Assembly (NCBI GenBank): GCA_023101725.1
Contig: JALJCO010001361.1
Location: 1-64,000, forward strand
Length of the DNA stretch: 64,000 nucleotides
DNA from: Atherinomorus stipes
Taxonomy: Eukaryota > Chordata > Actinopteri > Atheriniformes > Atherinidae
Direction: 5' to 3'
Shown here in pieces: positions 1-10,640 of the stretch. The notes under the pieces were generated by a model. That model was not told the origin of the DNA. It did not search any database and worked only from the letters and a program-made list of their open reading frames with translations. The translations under genes and the position numbers were made by a program. Position 1 is the first letter of the stretch. Each line of letters begins with the position of its first letter.

Positions 1-170
1 GGAATCATGGATTTTAAACAAGTTTTATCTGTTATCTACATGTCATTTTACTTTTGTCACCTCAAAAAACATCAACATGAGGTCAAATTTATCAGCAGAC
101 TAACTGAAAAGAAAGAAAAAAGACAGAAGATATAAATACAACACGCTGGTCAACAGAGCGAGTGAATTAC

Positions 171-277
171 CGCGATGCATTATTCTGCGGGAATGCATGT
201 GCTCCAGAGCACTGCACAGCTACAAAGTATTTCCACACCGTCCTCTCCGGGATGAGTCGCATCTTCTTCTTGAAGTA
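171..277 (-). CDS. nek6: nek6 kinase-domain exon ending before the HRD loop, reading frame broken by 2 nt
   Basis: NEK6 is a small cytoplasmic Ser/Thr kinase that acts with NEK9 and NEK7 in mitotic spindle control. Read on the minus strand, the exon starts after a TAG acceptor at 278-280 and opens with YFKKKMRLIPERTVWKYFV. It then continues, in a frame shifted by 2 nt, with LCSALEHMHSRRIMHR, and ends at 171 before a GT donor (170-169). Vertebrate NEK6 reads straight through this stretch, with one Gln between FV and LCSA, and would give a 109-nt exon ending one base into the Asp codon of HRDIKP. This exon is 107 nt. Two bases are therefore missing near 225-229. As written, translation leaves the kinase frame before the catalytic Asp. 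Read error, assembly error and a true allele are all possible. The intron to the next upstream exon is 79 nt. Confidence 0.88.
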
Positions 278-356
278 CTACAAAGTACATCAGAAAGACG
301 GAAAGTCAGGGAGACGTGAGGCTGCAGCAGTAATAACCATGGTAACGGGCTCTGAC

Positions 357-467
357 CTTTATCATCTGGGACAGATCTCCAGCATCCGCCAGCTCCAGAA
401 CTATGTTGAGCTCGCTGTCTTCGATAAAGGAGTCCAGGTACTTGATGATGTTGGGATGATTCAGCTG
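357..467 (-). CDS. nek6: nek6 kinase N-lobe/hinge exon
   Basis: This 111-nt, phase-0 exon encodes 37 residues, opening [20 protein letters not shown] and closing with [12 protein letters not shown]. It covers the end of helix C, the hinge and the start of helix D of a NEK6/NEK7 kinase domain. The IIKYLDSF and LSQMIK wording matches NEK6 rather than NEK7, which has VIKYYASF and LSRMIK. The donor is AAG|GTCAGA (356-355). The acceptor is a tandem CAGCAG; the first AG is chosen because it keeps the single Gln of vertebrate NEK6. Confidence 0.93.
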
Positions 468-691
468 CTGCGGTGCACAGAGAAACGACAGTCGTGAGTA
501 CTGAACATGTTGGACGGGGTTCAGACAGCCAGGAAATGCAGATCAAAAATGTTTTAAAGAACGAGCAGCTGAGTCATTTCACAACTCTAGAATCTCCTGG
601 TATCATTACTGTCAGAGAAATAATCAGATTACTCTGGGTTAATTCATTCTCAACACTATAAATGTGTAAAACCACATCGACACGCCATATA

Positions 692-2104
692 CAGCTGTGT
701 GAAAAAAGTTTTTGCCTCCTTCCTGATTTCTTATTTTTTGCATGTTAGTCACACTTAAAAGTTTCAGATCATAAAATTAATTTAAATGTGAGACAAAGAT
801 AACACAAGTAAACAGAAAATGCAGTTTTTGAATAAATATTTTTATTAATAAGAGGGGAAAAATCCAAACGTCCATGGCCCTGTGTGAAAAAGGCATTCCC
901 CCCCGTTGAAACATAAATAAACTGTGTTTTATCACACCTCTGGAAAGGTGAGTTCAATTTCTCTAGCCCACCCAGGCCTGATTACTGCCACACCTGTTCT
1001 CAATCAAGAAATCCCTTAAATAGGACCTGCCTGACAAAGTGAAGTAGACCAAAAGATGCTCAAAAGCTAGACATCATGCTGCCATCCAAAGAAATTCAGG
1101 AACAAATGAGAAACAAAGTCATTGAGATCTATCAGTCTGGAAAAGGTTCCAAAGCCATTTCTAAAGCTTTGGGACTCCAGAGAACCACAGTGAGAACCAT
1201 TATCCACAAATGGTGAAAACATGGAACAGTGGTGAACCTTCCCAGGAGGGGCCGGCCGACCAAAATGACCCCAAGAGCACAGCGCGCTATCAAGAGGTCC
1301 TTTAAAAGACCCCAGAACAACATCAAGAACGCAGGCCTCACTCATGCCTCAATGAAGGTCAGTGTTCATGATCTCCCCATCAGAAAGAGACTGGGGGGCA
1401 AAAATGGCTGCATGGCAGAGTTCCAAGACCAAAACCACTGCTGAGCAAAAAGAACATAAAGCTGCCCGCCTCAGTTCAGCCAGAAAGCATCTTGATGATC
1501 CCCAAGACTTTTGGGAAAATCCTCTGTGGATCTGACGGAGACGAAAGTGGAACTTTCTGGAAGGTGGAGGTCCCATTACACATCTGGCGTAAAAGTACCA
1601 GCAGGTGCACCAGCAAGTCCACCTCTGAATGGCTTAAGAACAACAAAATGTGAAGACTTTTGGAGTGGCCTTGTCAAAGCCCCCACCTGAATCCCATTGA
1701 GATGCTGTGGCATGACCTTAAAAAGGCGGTTCATGCTGAAAAAGCCTCCAATTTGGCTGAATTACAACAATTCTAAAAGATGAGTGGAACAAAATTCCTC
1801 CACAGCGCTGTAGAAGACTCACTCCCAGTTATCACAAACGCTTGATGCAGTTGTTGCTGCTAAGGTGGAACAACCAGTTATTAGGTTTAGGGGAAGATCA
1901 TCTTTTCACACAATAGGACAAGGAGGTTTGGAATTTTTCCCCCCTTAGAAATAAAAATCTCTATTTAAAAACTGCATTTTGTGTTTGTATTTGTGTTATC
2001 TTTGTCTCACATTTAAATTTGTTTGATGACCTGAAACATTTAAGCGTGACAAACATGCAAAAAAGTAAGAAATCAGGAAGGGGGCAAACTTTTTCATACA
2101 ACTG
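692..2104 (+). mobile_element. Tc1/mariner transposon, decayed, with long TIRs
   Basis: The element is flanked by TA dinucleotides at 690-691 and 2105-2106. It ends in inverted repeats of about 210 bp: the left starts CAGCTGTGTGAAAAAAG and the right, reversed, starts CAGTTGTATGAAAAAG. Between them lies a broken Tc1-type transposase on the plus strand. The same family recurs at 57758-60622 and, in pieces, at 14188-15795. It lies in a nek6 intron. Confidence 0.9.
1076..1845 (+). pseudogene. Tc1-like transposase pseudogene
   Basis: The frame starts ATG with MLPSKEIQEQMRNKVIEIYQ, the paired helix-turn-helix end of a Tc1 transposase, and stops at a premature TGA (1214-1216) after IIHKW. The GRPTKMTP linker follows, and the C-terminus closes with a LHSAVEDSLPVITNA-like stretch at 1845. 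Compared with the copy at 57960-60222, about 240 bp are missing near 1597, taking out the segment with the second catalytic Asp. It cannot encode active transposase. Confidence 0.9.
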
Positions 2105-2106
2105 TA

Positions 2107-2794
2107 GGTCTTTAAGTTTCTTTCATTTTCATCGTTTTAAGCCAACAGAACAAAATGATCTAAGACTACAGGACTCCCACCTGGACTATGGAGGCTTCTT
2201 TCTGGGAACTACTTCCTAAAAATGCTTTTGAACCTTTATTTTCAACCTGAATAGAGAATTTAGAGACCCAGGAAAAGCATGTTTGACACATAAATGATAC
2301 TGGAACAGTGGAAATAAAGAGAACAAGACCACGAATCAGGAATTAAATACAGGTTCTTCTACAGACCACTGCACAGTGACCACTAAGAAGCATCAATTTC
2401 ACTACTGAGTCAAAAACTTCAGCTTATTTCCATCTGTATAATACAAGTTTAAAGGAATGCTGCTGTAACACTAACCTGAGTTATACAAAGCTGCGAAAGA
2501 CATAAGAACATTTAACTTCATCAAGGTCCCACTTACCCAGGACCAGCTCCAGCCTTCATGGGACCCCAAGCAGAATCCGATTATAGTGCTACTATGATGC
2601 TAACTATCTAAAACTCAAATATTGATCCTGGTGGAGGATGGAGTGTTTAAGATAAAATCAGCAACAAGTCTATCTAAACTGTTCTACAAAAAGGCAGAAG
2701 AAGCAGAAATTCAAGTAAACCCCCTGGAAAACCACCCATCAGCCCTTTTTCTCACTGAAATGTTAAAAATAAAAGCATCTTTGTGAGCGTTGAC
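2107..2794. other. nek6 intron, no feature seen
   Basis: Unique-looking intronic sequence between the Tc1 element and the next nek6 exon. I see no coding potential, tandem repeat or clear element end. Confidence 0.6.
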
Positions 2795-2857
2795 CTTCAG
2801 TAGATCGATCTCTTTGATGCAGTCCTGACAGGCTGCCGCGTCCATCTTCTCAAAGAT
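2795..2857 (-). CDS. nek6: nek6 kinase helix-C exon
   Basis: The minus-strand exon encodes IFEKMDAAACQDCIKEIDLLK, homologous to the helix C segment of NEK6 that holds the Glu paired with the catalytic Lys. It ends at AAG|GTCAAC (donor 2794-2793). The acceptor is a CAGCAG tandem (2863-2858). The distal AG is listed because the previous exon already supplies the Gln of the conserved KKVQIFE. Use of the proximal AG (exon start 2860) would add one Gln and keep frame. Confidence 0.9.
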
Positions 2858-2860
2858 CTG

Positions 2861-3675
2861 CTGACAAAGATGTAATGGATGTAACATCAAAAACTAATAA
2901 CACAGAAACACAGGAAAACAGTTTCCATCTGCTGAGAAGTTGGTTGAAATGGCAAATCTGCCTCATGTTAGGGAGTATGTGGTGTGAAGAATGAAACTTC
3001 CTACAGAGCTCGTCTGCTGGCATCGATAGAAAAGAAAATTAACTCATGGCTTCAAAATATTATCCAGTGGCCACGGATAACTAACGCAAGGGCAGGAGGT
3101 GAAGTTGTAAGGGATTTATCCATACTAAGATGGAGAAGGGAACACTGTCAGCTGCAGCAGTGCTGCAGAGCTCCTGTAACCTTTTACTCACTGTGACTAT
3201 CATATCCTGTTTTATAAACCTCCACATCTGCAGTGCAGCACCTCTGTACCTCTCACCTCACGTGTGGTATGTATGGTTAAAGCTGCAATGATTCGTGGAC
3301 AATAAAAATAGTCAACGAATTTAACTGTCGACTACTGTCAAATAAAAAGGTGGAAAAAGAAAAAGAAAGTGAGACATCACTGCTTCTTTCCCATCTCTGT
3401 TCAGAGTTGCACGTGTGCAACAGAGTACACCACCAGGCAAAAATATGGCGGCAGACCAGGAAAAGAACGAGTGCTGTTGTCAAGGTGACGCTGTAACATC
3501 TGTTATTTTTCTAGCCTGTACGGTAAATACTCACTAACAGGCTGTTCTAGAGACGTCTGTTTTTTCTGAGCTGGTGCAGCTGGAACGGCTAATACCCGGT
3601 AATGATGTCACCAATTCGCTTCTACTCGGAATTCCAGGACAACTGGAATCATCACCATAAGCTCCTTTCAGACCT
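2861..3675. other. nek6 intron, mostly plain sequence
   Basis: No gene is seen. The stretch at about 3275-3350, with gctgcaatgattcg and tcaacgaatt, resembles the end of a hAT-type repeat, but I cannot define its borders. Confidence 0.4.
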
Positions 3676-4201
3676 ACTCTGGAAAGCGGTACTAGTGCAG
3701 TTTGTATTTTATCCTGTTCGCATGTCTTTTACCTCGGAGCTGTAGGGGAAATGTACCAGCTAGCCTCCATGTCACACGAGCAGAGATGCATGTTGTTTTG
3801 GCTGAATGCACAAGAAGATGTCCTGGACAGGGACAATCGACCTACCCGCAACATATCTGAACGTGGCTGGGACGCAATAAGTCCGTGAGTAAGCGGCATG
3901 CTTGAAAAAAGAGGAGTCCGGTTAAAGGAGTCATCACCAGGAAATCCCACTTTTTCACGTTAAAACGTGTACTGGAACAGGACCTCAGTCATAACGTGCC
4001 AGAAACTCCGGAGAGTGAAAGTGACCGTCTTTGAGTGCGGGGTCTCTCTTCTCACCAGAATCGGCAACAAGAGCGCTCCCCACAGTACGCCATTTTGTTT
4101 TTTTCTCCGAGTGATGTGATCTACAGAGGCTGCTAGCTGCTAAGTTAGCCTCTTTAGCACCACCTGAAATCAGCTGATTACCTGCTGCGGAGTAACGTTT
4201 A

Positions 4202-4360
4202 ATGGCCAGCTTTGTCAGAGAGGAGGACGACAATGAGGAGGAGGAAAAAAAATGTGGTGCTGAGTTGCTTCGGCAGAAACTGAGCAGTTTTCAGTGTAAC
4301 AGGAGGTACAGCTTTACCAGGGAGCAGTGGATTATATTTATCAGTGAGGATGTGCAGTCG
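4202..4360 (+). CDS. Possible first coding exon of a decayed element, unknown product
   Basis: An ATG opens 53 codons, starting MASFVREEDDNEEEEKKCGA and ending with EQWIIFISEDVQS. They run directly into a consensus splice donor GTAAGT at 4361, with the frame closing soon after. The acidic, charged composition and the donor look like a real first exon. I do not recognise the product and find no continuing exon. Lying inside a repeat copy, it is probably a leftover of an autonomous element. Confidence 0.35.
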
Positions 4361-4459
4361 GTAAGTGTTGCTGCTGTGTAACTTATTATCTTTTGTGTAA
4401 GAGACCAGTAAACGATGGTAGACGAACGGTGACAAGCTGCTAATGTAGCTACAAAAAAG

Positions 4460-4753
4460 CTAACAGTGTTTGGTTAACTTCACGTCAGACGTCCACTCCT
4501 TATATTCATCAGAGTCCAGCCCCTTTACTCCGCGGATCCTCTCTATCAACCGTACCCGCTCTGTTTTTATCACGTTTTTCTCTGTTGGGACATCATTTCC
4601 TTCACCTGCTCTGTCCTGATAAAACTTTGTTTTGGCTTTGACGTTTGCCTCGTGAACGCGCTTACAGACAGGTCCAACTTTCGTGCGTATTCTCACGACA
4701 AACAAACGGGGATAAAAAGAGGTTAAAATGAGCTCATTAACTTTTCCTCCCAC
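4460..4753 (-). CDS. Possible terminal exon, unknown product
   Basis: The frame is open with no ATG. Upstream on the minus strand is a T-rich stretch ending in TAG (a possible acceptor near 4760). It encodes about 97 residues rich in Lys, Arg and Glu, with ERIRGVKGLDSDEYKEW near the end, and stops at 4460. It is convergent with the exon at 4202-4360. It may be the last exon of a second gene of the same decayed transposon. I cannot assign a family. Confidence 0.3.
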   Translation of the reverse strand: MGGKVNELILTSFYPRLFVVRIRTKVGPVCKRVHEANVKAKTKFYQDRAGEGNDVPTEKNVIKTERVRLIERIRGVKGLDSDEYKEWTSDVKLTKHC

Positions 4754-4896
4754 CCAACTAGAATTAAAAATTCATTTGAAGATAATTTAAGAAGGATCGT
4801 GTATGTGAAACACTAGGTTATAATACCTTTAAAGAGCGGATGGACTTTACCGCAAATATTCCGCAATGCTCGTCTGAAAGTGGTGATAGTATAAGC

Positions 4897-5093
4897 CAGG
4901 GGGTGTCAGCCTCCGGTCCTCAAGGGCCACAATCTTGCAGGTTTTCCATGTCTCCCTTCTCCAACACACACATGACTCAAATTCAAAGGCTTTTAGATTG
5001 ATTCAATTTGAGTCAGCTATGCTGGTGCAAGGAGGCATGGAAAACCGTCAAGTCAGGACAGCGGCCCTTGAGGACCGACTTTGGACACTGCTG
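4897..5093. mobile_element. hAT-type MITE, 197 bp
   Basis: The ends are inverted around CCGGTCCTCAAGGGCC / GGCCCTTGAGGACCG. The 8-bp flanks GTATAAGC (4889-4896) and GTGTAAGC (5094-5101) differ by one base, a decayed hAT target duplication. There is no coding capacity. This is a widespread fish MITE type. Confidence 0.82.
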
Positions 5094-5427
5094 GTGTAAG
5101 CAGACTTATTGTTTTTGGGGAACATCACCATTTAACCACCGTTGAATGGTGTGCCTGGTCTCTCCGTCTACGTTTGATGTTTTGTGATAGGCCTGGGCGA
5201 TACATCGAAAATTTACCAATGCCAAAATTTCCACTGACAAACATCATTTTGCCCATGTTGGTTTGTGTTTAAGAAAAACAGAAAAGTATTTTTTGACTGT
5301 GTAGGTAGGCTACATTCATATCCCTGTATGGGGTGGAGTCACGTGACTCCTCCTTATCCATGGTGCATTCCAGTTGTCTCAGAATTCCGAACAGATGCAG
5401 GTTGGATCCAGGTATTTTGCGTTACAG

Positions 5428-6335
5428 TTGCACCATTCATTCATTCATTTTCTGTACCGCTTATGCAGTTCAGGGTCGCGGGCGTTGCTGGAGTCCATCC
5501 CAGCTACTATGAGGTGAGAGGCAGGTACACCCTGGACAGGTCGCCAGTCTGTCGCAGGACCAGCACAGAGAGTCAGACAACACACTCACATTCACTCCAA
5601 GGGATGATTTAGGCCCATTTCTGCTCCCTTACATACGTAAATGGCGACATCCACGTCATGCGTTGCCCTGCGTGGCTGCCTTCATACTTCCATGAGTCTT
5701 CTGCGTTCCCATGGTTCATAAACCAGTTTGTCTGCGAGGCGGCAGTGCTACCCGTCCATGTGCCCTGGCGATGTGATGCGATGTCGTAGATATAAGTGTA
5801 TTTTTTCGGACACATTCGCACAGCCTCTCCTCAAAAGCTCCATCCATGTCTACAGATGTTCTCTGTTTGTTTGGCATCTTCTTTCCCAGGTGCTTTTATT
5901 GTCTAATAACCCCGGCTGTTTTTGTGTTTTTCCGGTTCCAGTTCCTCTTCTCTGGTTTGTATCAGCTCCACAGCTCAACACTGACCCCGTGGTTTCTGGT
6001 GGTATTGCTCCGTCTTCTAAGTCAAGTGATGGACCAACAAGCCCCTCAAAAACGCACCAAATTACGTGCGTAACCGGCACAGACGACGGACGAAACCGTC
6101 TGTCTTCTGCGTTGAGCATAAATGGGCCTTAAGAGTGAACAATTAATCTAAGATCATGTGTTTGGACGGTGGGAGGAAGCCGGAGTACCCGGAGAGAACC
6201 CATGCACACACGGGAGAACATGCACACAGGAAGGCCACTGTTGGAATTGTTCAAACCCCTCCCCAGCCGGGACTTGAACTAGCGACCTTACTGTGAGGGT
6301 GCGGTGCTACCCACCACACAACCGTGCAGCCCCCA
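5428..6335. repeat. Common teleost interspersed repeat, split by a MITE
   Basis: The left part (5428-5608) carries GTACACCCTGGACAGGTCGC. The right part (6153-6335) carries GGAGGAAGCCGGAGTACCCG, followed by GAGAGAACCC. Both are familiar pieces of one abundant fish repeat. They are separated by the element at 5612-6128. I do not assign its class. Confidence 0.7.
5612..6128. mobile_element. PIF/Harbinger-type MITE, 517 bp
   Basis: The ends GGCCCATTTCTGCTC and, reversed, GGCCCATTTATGCTC are inverted. Both sides carry a TTA trinucleotide (5609-5611 and 6129-6131), the usual 3-bp target duplication of PIF/Harbinger. There is no transposase. It interrupts the repeat at 5428-6335. Confidence 0.75.
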
Positions 6336-6786
6336 GTTGCACCAACTCGGGAACAAATAGACATCTCCAAAACAGTCCATCTGTGAGCTAGAAATTAACA
6401 AATTTCTAGCTAGAAAAATAACACAGTCGTTATAACAATGTTACCATGACAACAGCCCATTTTAGTGTGTGTGTTTAATAAACAACATGCATTTTCAATG
6501 CTTTCTAAAGAAAAAAAGACCAATGTGAGACCGTAAAATTCCATAACAACTCAGTGCTGTTTACACTTGAAACTTATGAACAGAAAATATCTGATATAGA
6601 AGTTTAATAAACAACAATGGTGCTGGACGCAGCCATCTTTAAATCTACAATCTCAGCGTCCTCTTCAAATTTCGAGCTTGTATCTCTGAAAAACGACTTC
6701 ATAACACCACTTACTCGGAAAATTTACTTGGAAAAATTGGAAGTAACTACGGTAGTCTCAACAAGAACTTTCTGGCCCCACAGTTT

Positions 6787-7205
6787 TTGTCTGAGATGCT
6801 GCAGCCTGATGCTCCAGGTAGAGCTCTACGGTCAGCAGACCAGCTACTCTTGACTGTTCCTAAATCTAGGCTCGTGTCCAGAGGAGACCGGGTTTTTTCA
6901 GTGGTGGCTCCTAAACTCTGGAATACCTACCTATCCAGGTTCAGTCTGCTCAGTCTGCAGACGAATTTAAAACAAAGATTAAAACTTTATTTGCTTTGGC
7001 TTTCAACTCATAGTAGGCCTGTGGTGACATGTTCTTTATGTCTTTGGTGTATTTTAATTTCAGAATTTAAAACTTCTAGCTTTTTTTTTTCCCAATGTTT
7101 TTTGGTTTTTTATTCATTCCTTGTACAGCACTTTGGTCAACGAAGATGGTTGCTAAATGTGCTTTACAAATAAACCTTGATTTGATTTGATTTAATTTGA
7201 TTTGG
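6787..7205 (+). mobile_element. L2-type LINE, 3' end only
   Basis: A reading frame carries LLLTVPKSRLVSRGDRVFSV followed by APKLWNTYL and a LKQRLKLYLLWL-like stretch. This is the typical C-terminus of a fish L2/CR1-type reverse transcriptase ORF. A 3' UTR follows with GTACAGCACTTTGGTCAACG and GTGCTTTACAAATAAA, ending in a TTTGA-type short tandem tail at 7175-7205. It is heavily 5'-truncated, as LINE copies usually are. Confidence 0.82.
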
Positions 7206-7856
7206 TCTGTATTGTAACTAGAAGGGGAAGAGACGTGAGGAAATAGAGCACGAGTCAAATGCAGATGTGGTCCATCGCTTCAGTGGGGAACAAAGGATTC
7301 ATTCACCTCATGAAAACTAACCTCCGATGTCTGGTCCAGTCGCATGGTGGACAGTAAGCACTTTAAATCCCAACTTAGTCCTTGAAATGGCATATTTACC
7401 ATCTGATCAGGATTTTCAGTGAAGTTTAGTGTCTTTATCAGGTTGTATTTGCAGTTACACCTCCTGATTTTTTTTTTAATTTTTTTTATAAGTGGTTATT
7501 TAGCCGTTTGCACTTGTTACCTGTGTGCAAATTTTTTTTAAAATACATTTTCATAAATAATTATTCTGTTCCCACATTTCGGACTTCTTTACTGCCACCA
7601 CATTAGTACAGTGAAGCAGTACAACTTGAACTGTGACTGATGTATTTTTAGTAGCATTAATCATCATTTTGGTGAAAGATTTATTGTTAAAGGTGCCATG
7701 ACATCAAATTTCACTTTTCTGGGGTTTTCAGTGTATAATATGATCTATTGTGCACTGATGAGGCCATGTGAATGTCCAGAGTGAGAATCAAAGTTCCTGT
7801 TTATGGTCTGTCAGCTTTGTCTCTCTGCTCAGAAACAGTTGAATCAGACAGCAGGC
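7206..7856. other. nek6 intron, no gene
   Basis: AT-rich intronic sequence. TTAAAGGTGCCATGACATC at about 7688 looks like the start of another fish MITE, but I did not find its partner end. Confidence 0.4.
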
Positions 7857-7960
7857 TATCATTCTACGTAGTTCTATCATTCTACGTAGTTCCATCATTC
7901 TACGTAGTTCTATCATTCTACGTAGTTCTATCATTCTACGTAGTTCTATCATTCTACGTA
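7857..7960. repeat. 18-bp minisatellite, about 5.8 copies
   Basis: The unit TATCATTCTACGTAGTTC is repeated head to tail with one T/C variant. Each unit holds the palindrome TACGTA. The open frame it creates is a repeat artefact. Confidence 0.95.
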
Positions 7961-8710
7961 ATTTAATTGCTCCAATAAGAACACACTATCAAGTAAACAG
8001 CGCCCCCCCCCCCCCCTCTCTCCTAACGGTTTATGCACCGTCCGCTCCCCCCTCCCCTCCCTGTCTGATTCAGCTTCGTGTATGGAGCTAGTAGTAACTT
8101 CTGTGCAGTCAGGTCTGGGTTTTCAAACAAATGGATTTAAAAGCAAACTTCTGCAGCAACACTGAGGGAGGGGGCCACAACCTTGTCATTACCTGTAAGT
8201 TTATTTATTTTCTAAATGCTGTCTTGTCTGATAAACGTAGCTCACTATCTGAACTTCCCATGTTGCTAGCAGTTAGCCTTTAGCAAACTCCGACCGCAGC
8301 TTGACCTAGATTCTCCAAATAAGGTCATAGCCAAATAAGGTGTAGCCAATCAAAATGAAGTCAACGTGGTCTCCGGGTAAAGCTCCATATCATCACCAGA
8401 CCCAACTGTATTACTGAGGAAGTGAGGTCTGGCGTTTCAAAACAATACTCCGCTGTAAAAAATGCAGTTTTTTTCTTTGGAGTATTTACAGTATTTAAAC
8501 TAGTTTTTCTAGACATAACAGTTTTTAACTGTTATGTCATCCTCCTTTAAAAAAAAAGAACTGGGCTTAATTGGTGTTTATTATCATTTTTATCATTATT
8601 GTGATAAATACCAGTTATTAATTATTGAGATACATATTGTCCTTCACATTCATATTGTCCTTCATATTGTCCTTATTAAAAGATGCTTTGTACCACCATC
8701 AGTACTATAC
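7961..8710. other. nek6 intron with homopolymer runs
   Basis: It holds a C-run near 8002-8018 and a CCTTCAT/CATATTG short repeat near 8640-8670. No gene is seen. Confidence 0.5.
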
Positions 8711-8851
8711 CTGGACTTTCTTTAGTGCAACCAACTGTCCCTCCAGCAGGTAAGTGGCCTTGTAGACCTCGCTGAACTGACCACGACCGATCTTCTTCTC
8801 AATGCGGAAGTTGGCCATGGTGCAGCAGTACTTCCGGCCGGGCACATTTTT
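8711..8851 (-). CDS. nek6: nek6 exon with glycine-rich loop and catalytic lysine
   Basis: The 141-nt, phase-0 exon encodes 47 residues. After a short N-terminal lead (KNVPGRKYCCTMA) comes NFRIEKKIGRGQFSEVYKAT, with the glycine loop GRGQFSEV, then LVALKKVQ with the ATP-binding Lys. This is the start of the NEK6 kinase domain. The acceptor is TGTGTAG|A (8853-8852) and the donor CAG|GTATAG (8710-8709). The internal ATG before ANFRIEK could be an alternative start, but the upstream coding exon makes it internal. Confidence 0.94.
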
Positions 8852-9036
8852 CTACACAGAAACACCTCAAGATTGAACAGTGTCGAGCATTACAATCCTT
8901 AACTGGACTGTCAGTTTAACCCCAAGACTTTTCGAGCTGTTAGGTCATTTTACCCTCGTTTTCTGGCCACCATTCAGGTTGTATTTCCTCATTTAGGATA
9001 ATTATTCTTGAGGAACTTTGAAATTCAATTTTAAGT

Positions 9037-9070
<34 letters not shown>

Positions 9071-9771
9071 TGATAAATTTTATTAGACAGCACCTTTCAA
9101 AACACCCAAGGAAACTTCACAGTAACAAAAAATAAAACACAGAAAACAAAAAAAAAAAGTTAAAATGAACAAGAACAGCAAGTTAAAAACTATTGGAATG
9201 TGAGAAAATTATGTTATGAAGTTTGTTTTAGAGGTCAACAAGTCAAATTTACTCCACTTTCAGATAATTAAAGGACTAAAACATCATAGAAATAGATTAA
9301 TATTTTTTCTTTTTTTTTTTGCTCAAATCGTCTAATCAACCTCGGTCATAATCAGAATGACCAAAATAATAATTTTAAAAATTATGTTAACCCATTAATT
9401 GTCAATTCGATGACACGTCACTACTTTTTAATTGGAAAAAACAAACAACAAAAAAATCATTGTCTACATGATAGATTTTGGGTGGCTGGCTTTTAAAAAA
9501 TAAATAAAATCTACTCTATGGAAAATAACTTGGCCTATAATGGGTTAAAATAATTTGAATAATCAGTCATTTTGATTATGACTGAAGTTTGACTGAAAGA
9601 TCTGAGCCAAAAAAGTTAAGAAAAAATATCAATCCTTTATGTTTCTATGACATTTCTAAAAGTGGAGCTTTTGTCCTGTAATGAGCTGAAAGTGTGGTAA
9701 ATTAAAGCTCCCAACAAGGCTTCATTTATTTTCCACAACGTTTGACCATCCAGAAACAGGCCGCGTCCTAC
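8852..9771. other. nek6 intron with a LINE-type 3' tail in antisense
   Basis: At 9041-9067 there is an (AAT)n microsatellite directly joined to a stretch that, on the minus strand, reads GAAAGGTGCTGTCTAATAAA. This is the 3' end form of L2/CR1 LINEs or SINEs that borrow that tail. The rest is AT-rich without genes. Confidence 0.55.
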
Positions 9772-9867
9772 CTGATCCACCTGGTTCGGCAGCTTGCACA
9801 GATTGTTGAGATTATCTAAAGTGGGCTGGTTGTTGTTCTGGGCCTCCATAGTGGTTCACTCCCACAG
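9772..9867 (-). CDS. nek6: nek6 first coding exon
   Basis: The exon has 18 nt of 5' UTR, then ATG at 9849 and 26 codons (MEAQNNNQPTLDNLNNLCKL, then PNQVDQ), ending at CAG|GTAGGA (donor 9771-9770). The acceptor TTTTTTGTTTCAG (9880-9868) is strong. The next exon joins in phase 0. NEK6 N-termini are short and variable between vertebrates, so this divergent leader is expected. The start is supported by the absence of any further open frame between the ATG and the acceptor. Confidence 0.85.
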
Positions 9868-10178
9868 CTGAAACAAAAAACAAAAACATTTTAATCCTTA
9901 GAGCATTAAAAAAACTAAAATATCACCAAGTAAAGGCATGAGAATGGCCAGGAAGGAAATAAAGATTAGATGGTAGAATGATATGAAGTCCTTTCACACA
10001 AGCAGAACTCCAGTTGGTACCGGATCCTGAACCCAAATCTGAACCAGTCCATGCAGACCTGAGATGGAGACTCAAGTCTTGGACTTGGACTCTAGTCGTA
10101 CTTAAGTCCCATTCACAGCGACTTCAGACTCAACTAGGACTCAGGATTCAAGACTTGTCAACAGTCGTTTATTTTTAA

Positions 10179-10640
10179 CTCATTGACTGCCAGACGTTTT
10201 CAGAGCAGACGCTCCATATTGCCAGGATTTTTAAGCATTTTCACTGATATCTGGAGAGCCACAGAATATTGTGTACTATGAGTATGCAAACACTGAATGT
10301 ACCAAAGGAAAGCTTAGACTCTGGTCTTTCATTTTAAAAAAAAAAGTTTGTTTCTAGCTTTTTCCATTCTTTAGTAATCTGCAGTAGAACATGGGGTAGT
10401 TGCAGCAAAAATGCTGCTTTTGACCAAAAAGCTGAGAAAACAAGCATTTTATGCAGCAATGCACTTCAAGTGGAAAAGTGACTTTCATGCAAATATTTTT
10501 TACTTTAGTGATGCCTCCAACAGCTGAACAGCTGTTTACTTCTATGAAACAACAAAAACAACACTGAGAAAAGAGTTTTGGAGGCAAAATGATGATTGAC
10601 TAACTATATAAGACAAGTTTGTTTCACAACATAACTTTTG
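10179..10640. mobile_element. TTAA-target MITE, partial copy
   Basis: It starts after TTAA (10175-10178) with CTCATTGACTGCCAGACG and matches the complete element at 38442-39496 for about 460 bp, then stops. It is a 3'-truncated copy. Confidence 0.75.

Larger units (their letters stand above)
3676..4878. repeat. Interspersed DNA-element copy with inner insertion
   Basis: Parts of this stretch match 12126-12480: the CTTTCAGAC start, ACCTCGGAG near 3730, a TTTTGGCTGAA..GCACAAGAA segment, GGGACGCAATAAGTCC, and an end with TTTACCGC..TTCCGCA. The ends carry a short inverted CTTTCAGAC. This copy holds about 0.9 kb more (roughly 3918-4835) than the other, including two open frames described separately. 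The superfamily is not identified. Confidence 0.6.

Noticed and set aside
162..497. Plus-strand frame of 111 codons and minus-strand frame 220-546
   Set aside because: They are shadows of the two nek6 exons; only the spliced minus-strand reading gives kinase sequence.
7772..7966. Frame with repeated SFYVVL
   Set aside because: Product of the 18-bp minisatellite.
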